A DNA stretch of 64,000 nucleotides from a bacterium SCSIO 12741 (GTDB taxonomy: Bacteria > Bacteroidota > Bacteroidia > Flavobacteriales_G > Salibacteraceae): contig CP073749.1 of assembly GCA_024398055.1 (NCBI GenBank), forward strand, positions 2,728,594 to 2,792,593. Direction: 5' to 3'. This document shows, piece after piece, positions 1-8,718 of this stretch (position 1 is its first letter; the number at the start of each line of letters is the position of its first letter). Position numbers and translations under genes: made by a program. Below the pieces are notes generated by a model. It worked only from the letters and a program-made list of their open reading frames with translations. It was not told the origin of the DNA and searched no databases.

Positions 1-1188
1 CTGAAACTCATCGATCAAAAAATGTTGGTAGTGCTGGGCGGTTCGTTCATAGATAAATGGAGCCGATTCCTGAGCAACAAATTGAGAAATGATTCGGTTA
101 AAATCCGAGATGAGAACTACGTTGCGTTCCTTTTTCAGTTTTTCAATTTCCTCACTTATCGCCTGAGAAAGTCCCATCGAGTAAAGGTTTCTACTCAAAA
201 GCTTGAGCATCTTATACCGACCCAAGTGATTTTCCAGGCTTTCTTCGGTATTGGCCATCAAGACCAGAAGTTCGGGCTTAATTCCAGCAATTTTCTGCTT
301 TTCTTCTGCAGTGGCCTTTCCCGAAACCCATTTATCTGAGGACCGAGCTTTCTCTACATTACTATTAAAGAGATTGGAAATGTCTTTTCGAATCAGCTTT
401 TTAAACAGTCCCGGCACTCCCCGTGAACCATAAAAGAAAGCCGACTCGCTGAGTCCTTGTTCCAGAATAAGCCCTTGTCCGGCTTCACCCCATTCCACCC
501 ACTGGTTTTCGAGCTCAGCCACTTCCTTTTCCCAGGCTTTACCAGCCTTTAGAAAATCTTCTTCGCTCACCGTGAGCAATTGCTTTACATAGGGCTGGGC
601 TTGTTCGCTGAGTAGTATACGGGCAAAATTCAATAGTTCAGCTTCTACCCGCCAGTTCTTGTCGTCGCTCACCCGGTCCAATACGAATTCGGTTAAAAAA
701 CGCATCAAATCCGGATCATCGGAGGCACGATCCATGAGTCGGGTGATGGCTTCCTGAAGAAATCGGGTTTCGTCCAATTCTACTTCAAAGCTGTTGCTCA
801 AATCCAGTTCCGAGGCAAAGGTTCGAATGATGCGGTGGATAAAGCGATCGATGGTTTGAACCGAGAAGGCGGAGTAGTTGTGCAGCAGCTGAGCCAGGCA
901 GTTTTTGGAGCGGATAGCTATTTCCGTAGCATCCAGTTTTAGGCTGGGGTCTTCCAGTAAAAGTGAGAAGTGTGGACTGTTGTGACGTTCCTTTGAATCG
1001 GCTAATTGCAGGAGGGCTGCAATAATTCGCTCCTTCATTTCGTTGGATGCCTTGTTGGTAAAGGTCAATGCAAGAATGGAGGAGATTCCTGATTCATAGG
1101 CATCCGTCAATGCAATTTTCAGGTATTCCTGAACCAGTGTAAATGTTTTGCCCGATCCGGCAGAAGAACGAAAAACAGATAAGCTCAA
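1..1188 (-). CDS. UvrD/RecB-like ATP-dependent DNA helicase, 5' part (runs off left edge)
   Basis: The minus strand is open from 1188 to the window edge (about 396 codons). It reads as the N-terminal half of a superfamily 1 helicase of the UvrD/RecB (AddA-like exonuclease V) type that unwinds DNA ends in recombinational repair. A Walker A motif, SSAGSGKT, lies within the first 20 residues, followed by LTFTNKASNEMKERI (motif Ia). The edge of the window holds HFLIDEFQ, the Walker B motif. An in-frame TGA lies eight codons upstream and no ATG or GTG is available, so the start is most likely the TTG at 1186-1188, giving MSLSVFRSSAGSGKT. The downstream helicase motifs and any nuclease domain lie outside. 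It is transcribed divergently from the beta-barrel gene at 1276. The family is clear; the exact subfamily is not. Confidence 0.85.
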   Translation of the reverse strand, partial: MSLSVFRSSAGSGKTFTLVQEYLKIALTDAYESGISSILALTFTNKASNEMKERIIAALLQLADSKERHNSPHFSLLLEDPSLKLDATEIAIRSKNCLAQLLHNYSAFSVQTIDRFIHRIIRTFASELDLSNSFEVELDETRFLQEAITRLMDRASDDPDLMRFLTEFVLDRVSDDKNWRVEAELLNFARILLSEQAQPYVKQLLTVSEEDFLKAGKAWEKEVAELENQWVEWGEAGQGLILEQGLSESAFFYGSRGVPGLFKKLIRKDISNLFNSNVEKARSSDKWVSGKATAEEKQKIAGIKPELLVLMANTEESLENHLGRYKMLKLLSRNLYSMGLSQAISEEIEKLKKERNVVLISDFNRIISQFVAQESAPFIYERTAQHYQHFLIDEFQ

Positions 1189-1256
1189 GCCGTGTCCCTT
1201 TTGTCCTCAAAAATAGGTCGCTTACGAATACCCTGCGGGCTTGTAAGTGCTTTTTA

Positions 1257-1264
1257 TAACTTTG
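1257..1264 (+). promoter_or_regulatory. Bacteroidota -7 promoter element
   Basis: TAACTTTG matches the Bacteroidota consensus TAnnTTTG and lies 11 bases before the ATG at 1276. This rules out the longer GTG start at 1192 for that gene. Confidence 0.6.
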
Positions 1265-1275
1265 TTCTCAGTCCT

Positions 1276-2037
1276 ATGACCAGAGCATTCCCAATTATGT
1301 TGGCCCTTCTGCTGGGCTTTTTTTCGAGCCATTCTCAAGAGAGAAGAGGCACTTACTTTGGTGTTCAGTTCAAACCCATGATATCCGGGAGCTTAATCAA
1401 TGAAGGCGTCCCTTCTGGAACAGAAAATGGAATCAACTTTGAAGTAACCAAGCAGTTCGGGTTTTCTGCCGGAATGGTGATCCGTCATGACTTTACTAAA
1501 ATGTTCAGTGTAGAATCCGGAATTTCGTTTGTGCAACGTAATCAGAATTACCATGTTTACGATCCGGTTAGAGACTACACCTTTGATCAGGAGTTTGGAA
1601 CCGTGGGTTATGAAATACCGCTACTTGGATTGGTTTATATCCAATTGAGCGATCAGGTATTTATGAATACATCTTTCGGAGTTTCTTTCGATATGTACCC
1701 CAGTGATATTAAGGTTGAGTCTGATGACGATCGGGTGAACATGATTGGCCAGCGTGCAGGATGGATTCTTCCAGCTTTATCGGCGAACATCGGATGGGAG
1801 TGGAGAACCAAAGAAAATGGTTCATTCTACATTGGAGGAACCTACCACAGAAGCTTTGGCGATACGTATGAGTTTATTGCTGAATACGATTACAATCGTT
1901 TGGATACAGCTTCAGTTGTCACTCCCATGTACTTAACCACCAATGGGAACTACCTCACTTTAGATTTCCGTTACTTCTTTCATGAAGACCCGGAGAAAAA
2001 ACAATTGCGGAAAGACAAATCCAGAAGACGCCGCTAA
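1276..2037 (+). CDS. Outer-membrane beta-barrel protein (PorT-like fold)
   Basis: A 253-residue secreted protein with a signal peptide ending near SSHSQ. Alternating hydrophobic strands rich in aromatic residues follow, ending in an aromatic strand (LTLDFRYFFHE) and a basic tail (DKSRRRR). This is the usual look of small Bacteroidota outer-membrane barrels; the substrate is unknown. An upstream in-frame GTG at 1192 would add 28 residues, but the promoter element at 1257-1264 places the transcript start just before the ATG at 1276. The gene ends directly against the convergent gene at 2038 with no spacer. The barrel fold is inferred from pattern only. Confidence 0.75.
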   Translation: MTRAFPIMLALLLGFFSSHSQERRGTYFGVQFKPMISGSLINEGVPSGTENGINFEVTKQFGFSAGMVIRHDFTKMFSVESGISFVQRNQNYHVYDPVRDYTFDQEFGTVGYEIPLLGLVYIQLSDQVFMNTSFGVSFDMYPSDIKVESDDDRVNMIGQRAGWILPALSANIGWEWRTKENGSFYIGGTYHRSFGDTYEFIAEYDYNRLDTASVVTPMYLTTNGNYLTLDFRYFFHEDPEKKQLRKDKSRRRR

Positions 2038-2991
2038 TTAGAATTTCATTCTACGCTTTCTTTTCTTGATAAACGGGTGGGCTCCACCTGGACGCTTAGT
2101 GCGCTTCCTTATTTTGGTGAAATTGTAGGTTAAAGAAACCGTGGCGGTTAGAAAATGATCTTTGTTTTTAGGATTTCCACGAGGTGCCCCCTTCGCACTC
2201 CATCCTGGATTACTTCCATCGGTTCGGTCCGCTAAATCAGCCGCAGCATCGCCTTTTTCGGCACGTAAAACATCGTTGTCGTAATACACCGTACTAGCGT
2301 CATCCAGGTAATCTGTAAACGTGAATCGATAGCTCAAATCTAAGCCCACCTTAAAGTTTTGGCTGAGAACGTAATCGGCCTTCAATCCAAATGGAATGGA
2401 AAATGAAAAAGGTGAGTAGGGTTCTGGCCCATCGGGCAGGCCTTGTCCTTCTGTTCCCAAGGGACGGAGGGCAGTACCATCGGCTTTAGGGTTGTAATAG
2501 AAAAAGCCTGCCCCCACAAATACAATCACATCGATCGGGAGCTTGGCCATACCTTTTGCTCCAGGAATATGCAACAAGTGGCCCACTTTGTTTCTTAGAA
2601 TGTAGTATTCAAACAGAAGACTTCCTTCATAGATCTGGGTCGTAAACGAGAGGTTCCGGTAATTCCTTTCCGGGTTGGATGTCAATTTATCACTCCCGCT
2701 GATCGTGGCATAAGTAAAATTGGCTCTTACCGCCATTCGGTAGGAGAGGTGATAGCGATAGCCGAAGGTTATAGCCGGTTTAAATTGACTCATTTCCAAA
2801 TCAAGCAGCCATACTCGTCCGGCACCGGCTCCACCACCGAGGTCACCCAAGTAGTTGGCGACGCCAGCTCCAAACATGATTTCGTGACGGTGCTTTCGCC
2901 AGGCATTTTGTTGGTTGAAGTATTGACCATAGCTGGGCAGAGCAAAAAGCAGTGCTCCCAATAAAACAGGTATGGTCCAAATCTTTTTCAT
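2038..2991 (-). CDS. PorG/DUF6089-like outer-membrane beta-barrel protein, copy 1
   Basis: A 317-residue protein with a signal peptide ending in ALPSYGQ, then barrel strands. The conserved block YRNLSF after an ER(N/K) stretch resembles the DUF6089/PorG family, whose PorG member is an outer-membrane part of the type IX secretion system. It is a close paralogue of the gene at 3062-4000, sharing NYLGDLGG/NYLGELGG, DDASTVY, DRTDGS, PRGNP and a basic C terminus (here KKRKRRMKF). It has its own promoter at 3032-3039. The T9SS role is an inference from family resemblance; the barrel assignment is firmer. Confidence 0.7.
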   Translation of the reverse strand: MKKIWTIPVLLGALLFALPSYGQYFNQQNAWRKHRHEIMFGAGVANYLGDLGGGAGAGRVWLLDLEMSQFKPAITFGYRYHLSYRMAVRANFTYATISGSDKLTSNPERNYRNLSFTTQIYEGSLLFEYYILRNKVGHLLHIPGAKGMAKLPIDVIVFVGAGFFYYNPKADGTALRPLGTEGQGLPDGPEPYSPFSFSIPFGLKADYVLSQNFKVGLDLSYRFTFTDYLDDASTVYYDNDVLRAEKGDAAADLADRTDGSNPGWSAKGAPRGNPKNKDHFLTATVSLTYNFTKIRKRTKRPGGAHPFIKKRKRRMKF

Positions 2992-3031
2992 GACTAACCG
3001 CTAAGGTTATGCTAACCAACGTTGTGCCAAA

Positions 3032-3039
3032 CAAATATA
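3032..3039 (-). promoter_or_regulatory. Bacteroidota -7 promoter element
   Basis: On the minus strand this reads TATATTTG, about 40 bases upstream of the ATG at 2991. The downstream paralogue can therefore be expressed independently of the copy at 3062. Confidence 0.55.
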
Positions 3040-3061
3040 TTGGCAAGGTACGGAGAAGATG

Positions 3062-4000
3062 CTAAAATTTTGGACGTACTTTACGTTTGGGCTTTTTGTA
3101 GATGTGAATGAAGGGTGCGTAGGTCCAGGTTATGGCTACGGAGAAGTAGGAATCTTTACGGTCTGGATTTCCTCGCGGAGATCCAGGTTCCGACCATCCA
3201 TCTCTCGATCCGTCGGTTCGGTCGCTCATTTCAGCGGCGAGATCGCCGTTGGCTTTGCGAATTTCTTCTTTGTCAAAATAAACCGTGCTAGCATCGTCCA
3301 GGTAATCGGTGGTGGTAAAGCGATACGTCAGGTCCAATCCCAATTGCATAGACCGGGTAATCATATAGCCACCAGAAACTCCAACCGGAAAGGCTATAGC
3401 CAAACGGGAGTATTTTTTCGTGCCACCTACTCCTTGTCCTTCAGTGCCCAAAGGTTGTAAGGCAACGCTTCCGTACTTGGGATTAAAGTAAAAGAATCCA
3501 ACTCCCAAATGAGCTGATGCAGCAAACTTTTGTCCGGTTTTTCCAATGACCGATTTTTGGTAGAAGCCGCGTCCGTAATTGGCTCGAAGAATATGATATT
3601 CTCCAAGAACGGCTAATTCAAAAATGTTGGAGGTAAATTCAAGGTTCCGGTATTTCCGCTCTTCGTTTTCAGTAAGAGCATCACTTCCGCCTACCCGGCC
3701 ATAAAAGAATTGTGGACGAATGGCAAAGCGGTCATCAATGTTGTACCGATAGCCCAAGCTAAAGCAAGGTCTAAACATGGAAATCTCAACATCCTTTGGT
3801 GAGAAGTTAGCAGCCGGGCCGGGATTTCCACCTAATTCACCCAAGTAGTTACTTCCACCGACACCCACGATAAGCTCATGACGGTAAAAGTTCCACTTTC
3901 GCTTGCTGTTTGCATTCTTGGAGGTTCGTTGAGCAAAGGCTAGTTGAAAGCTCAGCGCAAACAAGGTAAATATGAAAATCGTACGTTTCAAACTTCGCAT
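3062..4000 (-). CDS. PorG/DUF6089-like outer-membrane beta-barrel protein, copy 2
   Basis: A 312-residue protein with a signal peptide (ends LAFAQ). It has the same strand order and motifs as the neighbour at 2038-2991: SNYLGELGGN near residue 50, RKYRNLEF, GFFYFNPK, PLGTEGQG, a long loop with DDASTVYFD, DRTDGSRDGW and GSPRGNP, and a basic tail KPKRKVRPKF. The shared negatively charged loop between the last strands is the most conserved part of the pair and probably faces one side of the membrane. The pair looks like a tandem duplication. A TAATTTTG promoter lies 15 bases upstream. Confidence 0.7.
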   Translation of the reverse strand: MRSLKRTIFIFTLFALSFQLAFAQRTSKNANSKRKWNFYRHELIVGVGGSNYLGELGGNPGPAANFSPKDVEISMFRPCFSLGYRYNIDDRFAIRPQFFYGRVGGSDALTENEERKYRNLEFTSNIFELAVLGEYHILRANYGRGFYQKSVIGKTGQKFAASAHLGVGFFYFNPKYGSVALQPLGTEGQGVGGTKKYSRLAIAFPVGVSGGYMITRSMQLGLDLTYRFTTTDYLDDASTVYFDKEEIRKANGDLAAEMSDRTDGSRDGWSEPGSPRGNPDRKDSYFSVAITWTYAPFIHIYKKPKRKVRPKF

Positions 4001-4014
4001 TGCATTGGTCGGTG

Positions 4015-4022
4015 CAAAATTA
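4015..4022 (-). promoter_or_regulatory. Bacteroidota -7 promoter element
   Basis: Minus strand TAATTTTG, fourteen bases before the ATG at 4000. Confidence 0.55.
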
Positions 4023-4049
4023 ACTCAAAATCCACTTTTTCCTAAATAA

Positions 4050-6512
4050 TTATAGAGGATCAACATTAATAACCAGTCGAACAGCCTTGTAGTTGGGGGA
4101 CTTTCGGAATTCATCGAGCAATTCAAGCAGCTCAATTTTTAACTGGGCATTGGAACTGTCGCGTGAAAGTTTGATCAGGATATTTTCGTGATACAAGTTC
4201 CGAATCCTTGCGATAGCGGGAGTTTCGGGCCCTAAAATTCGATCTCCGAATCGACCGCGTAGAATTCGGGCCAGCTGTCGGGCAGCATCTTGATTCAACT
4301 CCCGTGATCGATGTTTTAAAGTGATCAGAACAATGCGGGAATAGGGTGGATAATTGAACTGCCTGCGGTGAACCAATTGATCTTTGACCATGCCTTCATA
4401 GTCGTTGTCGATCACCTTTCGAATAATGAAATGTTCGGGTTCGAAGGACTGGATAATTACCTTGCCTCGTTTGTTTTTTCTTCCAGCTCGTCCGGCTACT
4501 TGAGCCATCAAATGGTAAGAACGTTCAAAGGCTCTAAAGTCAGGATAATGGAGCATGTTGTCAGCACTAAGAATTCCCACCAGGCTTACCCGGTCAAAGT
4601 CCAGTCCCTTGGTGATCATTTGGGTCCCAACCAAAATATCGGTATCACCGGCTTCAAAGTCCGATAGCATTCGCTGGTAGGAGTTTTTGTTGCGAGTGGT
4701 ATCCAGGTCCATTCGGGCAATTCTCGCTTTGGGGAAAAGCAGGGAGAGGTCTTCTTCAACCCGTTCTGTTCCAAATCCGGCCAATTTTATTTCGTGCCCG
4801 CCACAAGCTGGACAAGTATGAGGTACATGTTGATGAAACCCACAATAATGGCAAGAAAGCTGATCTCGATATTTGTGGTAGGTCAAACTGATGTCGCAGT
4901 TTTTGCATTGCGGCACCCAGCCACAAGTTTGGCAGCGCAGTGTAGGTGAGAATCCACGCCGGTTGCGGAAAAGGATGATTTGCTCTTTATTCTCCAGGGC
5001 CTCTTCCATCGCTTGGAAAAGCATAGGCCCCAAATTGGCTTTCATTTCTTTTCGCTTGTAGGCCTTGGTTAGATCGTCAACAAAAATTTCCGGGAGTTGA
5101 ATATTCCCATGTCGCTTCTTAACGGATACCAGCCCAAACTTTCCGGTTTGAGCATTTCGATAGGTTTCAATCGCTGGTGTGGCTGAACCTAAAAGAACCT
5201 GAGCCTTGTAGATAGAGGCCAATACCACCGCTGAATCTCGGGCATGATAGCGAGGTGCCGGATCAAACTGCTTGAAGGAGGTTTCGTGTTCTTCATCCAC
5301 GATGATCAAACCCAAACGAGGCATGGGAACAAAAAGAGTAGAGCGTGCTCCGATTACCACATCGTAGCCATCATCGGCCAATGCCCGGTTCCAGATTTCA
5401 ACCCTTTCGTTCACGTTAAACCGAGAATGGTAAACCCCCATTCGATTGCCAAAGCGATGCTTCAGGCGATTGACCAGCTGAGTTGTTAAGGCAATTTCGG
5501 GTACCAGATAGAGCACCTGTTTGCCTTGTCGGATGCACTCACGGGCCAATTGAATGTATAATTCTGTTTTGCCACTGGAAGTTACCCCATGTAACAAGGT
5601 GACAGGCTTTTCATTCAGATTGATTCGTAACTCTTCCAAGGCTTTTTCCTGGTGCTCGTTGAGCGGAAAATCGGTTTCATCGGCATCCTCAAATTCGCCA
5701 ACCCTTCCCAATTCTTCAGCATATACTTCGAGCACTCCTTTTTCGACCAAACTCTTCACCTGAGCCAATGAGGCTTCAGCCGCTTGATACAGTTCGGTTT
5801 TCTTTACCGGTTTTGGATTTGCCGTATGCCACCCGGATAGCTTGATGTAAGTCATGAGCACTTCCAACTGCTTTGGAGCACGTGACAATTCATCAAATTT
5901 TTCCTGAAGCACTTCCTCCTGTTGGCAGCTTGGAGTCAACCGCACCCAGTCTACCATTTGAGGTTTGTATTTCAGCTTTAGGTCTTCCTCTGATATGGCC
6001 ACCTTTTGTTCGATTAGCCTTTTTACCAGGGGCATTACCGTTTTTTGGCCCAATATCTCAGAGATCTCTTGCAGAGTCAGTTTCTCTTGATTTTCAAGTG
6101 CTTCAGAAACCAGGTATTCCTTGTCGTTGAGTTCAGAGAAGTCACCATCAAAGTCCGGATGAATTTGAAGTATCGTTTGGCTGCTGAGGTTTAATCCTGA
6201 AGGAAGAGCCGATAGCATTACTTCACCCATGGAGCAGAGGTAATAATCACTCATCCACTCCCAAAACTTGAGCTGTTCCGGATAAATGATAGGAGCATCA
6301 TCCAGAATCTCATCGATGTATTTGGCCTGATAATCCTGAGGGGGGTGCTCATGTACTCGGGCTACCAGAGCTGAATACAATTTAGATTTTCCAAACTGGA
6401 CCACCACCCGAGTCCTTTCTTGAATCTGATCATTGAGTCCTCTTGGAACCCGGTAAGTATAGAGCCGGTTCAAGGGAAGAGGTAATATGACGTCAACAAA
6501 AAGGGTAACCAT
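4050..6512 (-). CDS. priA: Primosomal protein N' (PriA) replication-restart helicase
   Basis: PriA is a 3'-5' superfamily 2 helicase that reloads the replisome at stalled forks. This 820-residue protein has the expected order: an N-terminal 3'BD (FVDVILPLPLNRLYTYRVP), a winged-helix region, Walker A GVTSSGKTELY, the DEEH box (IIVDEEHETSFKQ), and a zinc-binding insert with four Cys pairs (CQTCG, CKNC, CHYCG, CPACGG). These are followed by GTQMITKGLDFDRV and the C-terminal domain. A longer reading frame starts at 6611, but the TAAATTTG promoter at 6524-6531 sits inside that extension, so the ATG at 6512 (MVTLFVDV) is chosen. It is divergent from the Nramp gene. Confidence 0.95.
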   Translation of the reverse strand: MVTLFVDVILPLPLNRLYTYRVPRGLNDQIQERTRVVVQFGKSKLYSALVARVHEHPPQDYQAKYIDEILDDAPIIYPEQLKFWEWMSDYYLCSMGEVMLSALPSGLNLSSQTILQIHPDFDGDFSELNDKEYLVSEALENQEKLTLQEISEILGQKTVMPLVKRLIEQKVAISEEDLKLKYKPQMVDWVRLTPSCQQEEVLQEKFDELSRAPKQLEVLMTYIKLSGWHTANPKPVKKTELYQAAEASLAQVKSLVEKGVLEVYAEELGRVGEFEDADETDFPLNEHQEKALEELRINLNEKPVTLLHGVTSSGKTELYIQLARECIRQGKQVLYLVPEIALTTQLVNRLKHRFGNRMGVYHSRFNVNERVEIWNRALADDGYDVVIGARSTLFVPMPRLGLIIVDEEHETSFKQFDPAPRYHARDSAVVLASIYKAQVLLGSATPAIETYRNAQTGKFGLVSVKKRHGNIQLPEIFVDDLTKAYKRKEMKANLGPMLFQAMEEALENKEQIILFRNRRGFSPTLRCQTCGWVPQCKNCDISLTYHKYRDQLSCHYCGFHQHVPHTCPACGGHEIKLAGFGTERVEEDLSLLFPKARIARMDLDTTRNKNSYQRMLSDFEAGDTDILVGTQMITKGLDFDRVSLVGILSADNMLHYPDFRAFERSYHLMAQVAGRAGRKNKRGKVIIQSFEPEHFIIRKVIDNDYEGMVKDQLVHRRQFNYPPYSRIVLITLKHRSRELNQDAARQLARILRGRFGDRILGPETPAIARIRNLYHENILIKLSRDSSNAQLKIELLELLDEFRKSPNYKAVRLVINVDPL

Positions 6513-6523
6513 GATGCGTTTTG

Positions 6524-6531
6524 CAAATTTA
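6524..6531 (-). promoter_or_regulatory. Bacteroidota -7 promoter element of priA
   Basis: Minus strand TAAATTTG, eleven bases upstream of the chosen priA ATG. It decides the start of priA. Confidence 0.65.
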
Positions 6532-6646
6532 GCAGAGTCATTCACAGAGGCGGCATGCCTCCTTCCATATTCGAGATATCCTTTTTGAACGGTAAAACGG
6601 CGGGTATTCACGATCTAAAAAAACTTATACCATCTTTGTTTTCCTC

Positions 6647-7903
6647 ATGTCAACGAAACGATCTGACCTATGGAAGGCTCTTGGACCGGGCCTGTTGTAC
6701 GCCGGTGCTGCGGTAGGTGTTTCCCACCTGGTTCAATCCACTCGGGCTGGAGCCCAGTTTGGTTATGCCCTCATTTATGCTCTGGTGCTGGCCAATTTGG
6801 TGAAGTATCCCTTTTTTCTAATGGGGCCTCAATATACCGCTGCCACCGGTGAGAGTTTGTTAGCGGGTTACAAGAAATTAGGAAATTGGGCGGTTTGGTC
6901 TTTCCTCGTGCTCACCATCCTAACCATGTTCTTTGTTATCGCCGCCATTGCGGTGGTTACGGCTGGTTTGGCTGGTCATCTATTACCCTGGTCTTTTGAT
7001 CCGGTAGTTTGGTCCATAGGCCTCACGGTTTTCTGCGCACTCATTCTTCTGGTAGGTAAGTATAGTCTCCTGGACAGAATGATTAAATGGGTCATTCTCA
7101 TTTTATCGGTTACTACTCTGGTTGCCTTTTTCTCTTCCTTTGGTTGGAGCGCTGAAAAGGTGGGGACTCCATTATCTTTTTCATTTAAAGACCAGGCCCA
7201 TTTACTGTTTCTATTTGCGTTTATTGGATGGATGCCGGCTCCTATGGACATCTCGATTTGGCACTCGGTTTGGGCCGAGACAAGAAACAAACTCACTGGT
7301 CATCAAGCCTCACCGCGTCAAGCCAGATTCGATTTTAATGTAGGCTTTATCGGAACGGCTCTTTTGGCCATTTGCTTTTTGGTGTTAGGCGCCCGGATGT
7401 TTTACGGTACAGGAAACGAATTGGAGGTGAAATCTTTGGCTTTTGCTGGTCAGTTGATTGACATGTACACCACCTTGCTTGGGCCGGTCTTTTTCTGGGT
7501 AATTGCTCTTGCGGCTTTTACGACGATGTTTAGCACCACACTCACTTGTTTAGATGCTTTTCCACGAGTACTTAGTGAGGCCAGTGGATTATTGACAAGT
7601 CGAAAGGAGGAGGGCAACAAGAAAACCTACCCTTTGTTTATGTTGGTCCTGGTAGCTGGAACCATCTTGTTCATTCTGTTTTTGCTGGGCAATATGGGGC
7701 AGATGGTCGATTTGGCGACTACCTTATCCTTTCTTACTACTCCCTTTTTGGCCCTACTCAATTTCCTGGCCATTCGACAAGCTGAAAAAGCGGGCCATCT
7801 GCGTATGAATCCTCTATTAAAGGGATTGAGTTACGTTGGATTTCTCGTGTTGATCGGAATGGCTATCTGGTATCCTTTTATCCGATTTGGAATGGCCGGA
7901 TAA
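6647..7903 (+). CDS. Nramp-family divalent metal transporter, non-canonical
   Basis: A 418-residue inner-membrane protein with about eleven hydrophobic segments and the overall Nramp (NRAMP/MntH) architecture, which imports divalent cations with protons. The first segment opens ALGPGLLYAGAAVGVSH (residues 11-27), where classical members have DPGN. The sixth segment reads GWMPAPMDISIW (from about residue 193), where classical members have the methionine of the MPH motif. The metal-coordinating residues therefore differ, and the substrate may not be manganese or iron. It stands alone on this strand and ends flush with a convergent gene at 7904. Confidence 0.8.
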   Translation: MSTKRSDLWKALGPGLLYAGAAVGVSHLVQSTRAGAQFGYALIYALVLANLVKYPFFLMGPQYTAATGESLLAGYKKLGNWAVWSFLVLTILTMFFVIAAIAVVTAGLAGHLLPWSFDPVVWSIGLTVFCALILLVGKYSLLDRMIKWVILILSVTTLVAFFSSFGWSAEKVGTPLSFSFKDQAHLLFLFAFIGWMPAPMDISIWHSVWAETRNKLTGHQASPRQARFDFNVGFIGTALLAICFLVLGARMFYGTGNELEVKSLAFAGQLIDMYTTLLGPVFFWVIALAAFTTMFSTTLTCLDAFPRVLSEASGLLTSRKEEGNKKTYPLFMLVLVAGTILFILFLLGNMGQMVDLATTLSFLTTPFLALLNFLAIRQAEKAGHLRMNPLLKGLSYVGFLVLIGMAIWYPFIRFGMAG

Positions 7904-8671
7904 TTACCAGGGGATCACCTTGATTCCAACCACCATGACCCGAGCTTTTGGGGCTTCTCCCTCAGCCCAGTAATCGGTAAGACTGTAATTGCCAAACAAG
8001 TGAAAGTTTCCATAACCAATGCGAACCGTAGCAGTGGCTCTCCAGGGGTTTTGATGCATGTTGGATTTACGGCGTATGGTGTTGCAAATTTCACCATCCC
8101 AGAATTTGATCTTTTGTTTTCCCGTCAATCGGTAGCCGAGTATTACACCTGCTGCAATGTGAAAAGACGAAGAGTTGTATTGAGATGTATTTACTCCCAG
8201 AAGCAAGGGAACTGTTACCCAGCTATTTTTCATGTTATTGTTACGGTAGCCGAATACGGTATCCGTTCTTAGGGTCATGGAGTCACCTTCTGATACCATA
8301 AGGTCGTTTCCTTTGAGCTGAAAATTGTAGTAATCTAACCCAATTCCAACCACTCCTTTGAAGTACTCCCCAACAATAGGAATGCCTTGCTCATAAATAT
8401 TGACTCCGAAGTAAAAGGAGCGACCATAATCCAGTTGCATGCCTTTGAAACCCGCTGGAGGTACATCCGTTCCATCCTCATAGATCAAGGAGTTGATACC
8501 GATATCCAATCCCTGCCAATGCTTGTTTTTTCGATCCTGCCATTCTTCCCAGGAATAATCGAAATTCATTCGATTGTCATCCAGGTTGATGTCACCACCA
8601 CCGGGGTGTGTTTGTGATTTTAAGACAGGTGAAATAAGGAGTGCTGCAAGTAGAAAAAATAAGGTTCTCAT
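7904..8671 (-). CDS. Secreted outer-membrane beta-barrel protein, unknown role
   Basis: A 255-residue protein with a signal peptide ending near PVLKSQ, a short polar N-terminal stretch (HPGGGDINLDDN), then amphipathic strands with many aromatic residues. It closes with a C-terminal strand MVVGIKVIPW typical of outer-membrane barrels. The start lies 47 bases after the stop of the bufferin partner gene at 8719, on the same strand, so it may be co-transcribed. A 7-bp inverted repeat sits between them at 8682-8699. I recognise no family with confidence. Confidence 0.65.
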   Translation of the reverse strand: MRTLFFLLAALLISPVLKSQTHPGGGDINLDDNRMNFDYSWEEWQDRKNKHWQGLDIGINSLIYEDGTDVPPAGFKGMQLDYGRSFYFGVNIYEQGIPIVGEYFKGVVGIGLDYYNFQLKGNDLMVSEGDSMTLRTDTVFGYRNNNMKNSWVTVPLLLGVNTSQYNSSSFHIAAGVILGYRLTGKQKIKFWDGEICNTIRRKSNMHQNPWRATATVRIGYGNFHLFGNYSLTDYWAEGEAPKARVMVVGIKVIPW

Positions 8672-8681
8672 ATCTGAATTT

Positions 8682-8699
8682 TTACCTTAACGAAGGTAA
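8682..8699. repeat. Perfect 7-bp inverted repeat upstream of the barrel gene
   Basis: TTACCTT and AAGGTAA are separated by AACG. The right half overlaps a weak -7 match (minus strand TACCTTCG). It could be an operator or an mRNA stem-loop. There is no T-run, so it is not a good intrinsic terminator. Confidence 0.4.
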
Positions 8700-8718
8700 C
8701 CAATTCCGATGCTGCGGC

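Noticed and set aside
1192-1275. N-terminal extension of the first beta-barrel gene from a GTG
   Set aside because: The promoter element at 1257-1264 lies inside it, and the signal peptide begins at the ATG at 1276.
7904-8671. Possible BufD-type fourth gene of the bufferin operon
   Set aside because: BufD proteins are DoxX-like membrane proteins; this product is a signal-peptide beta-barrel. Co-transcription is possible, but membership is not supported.
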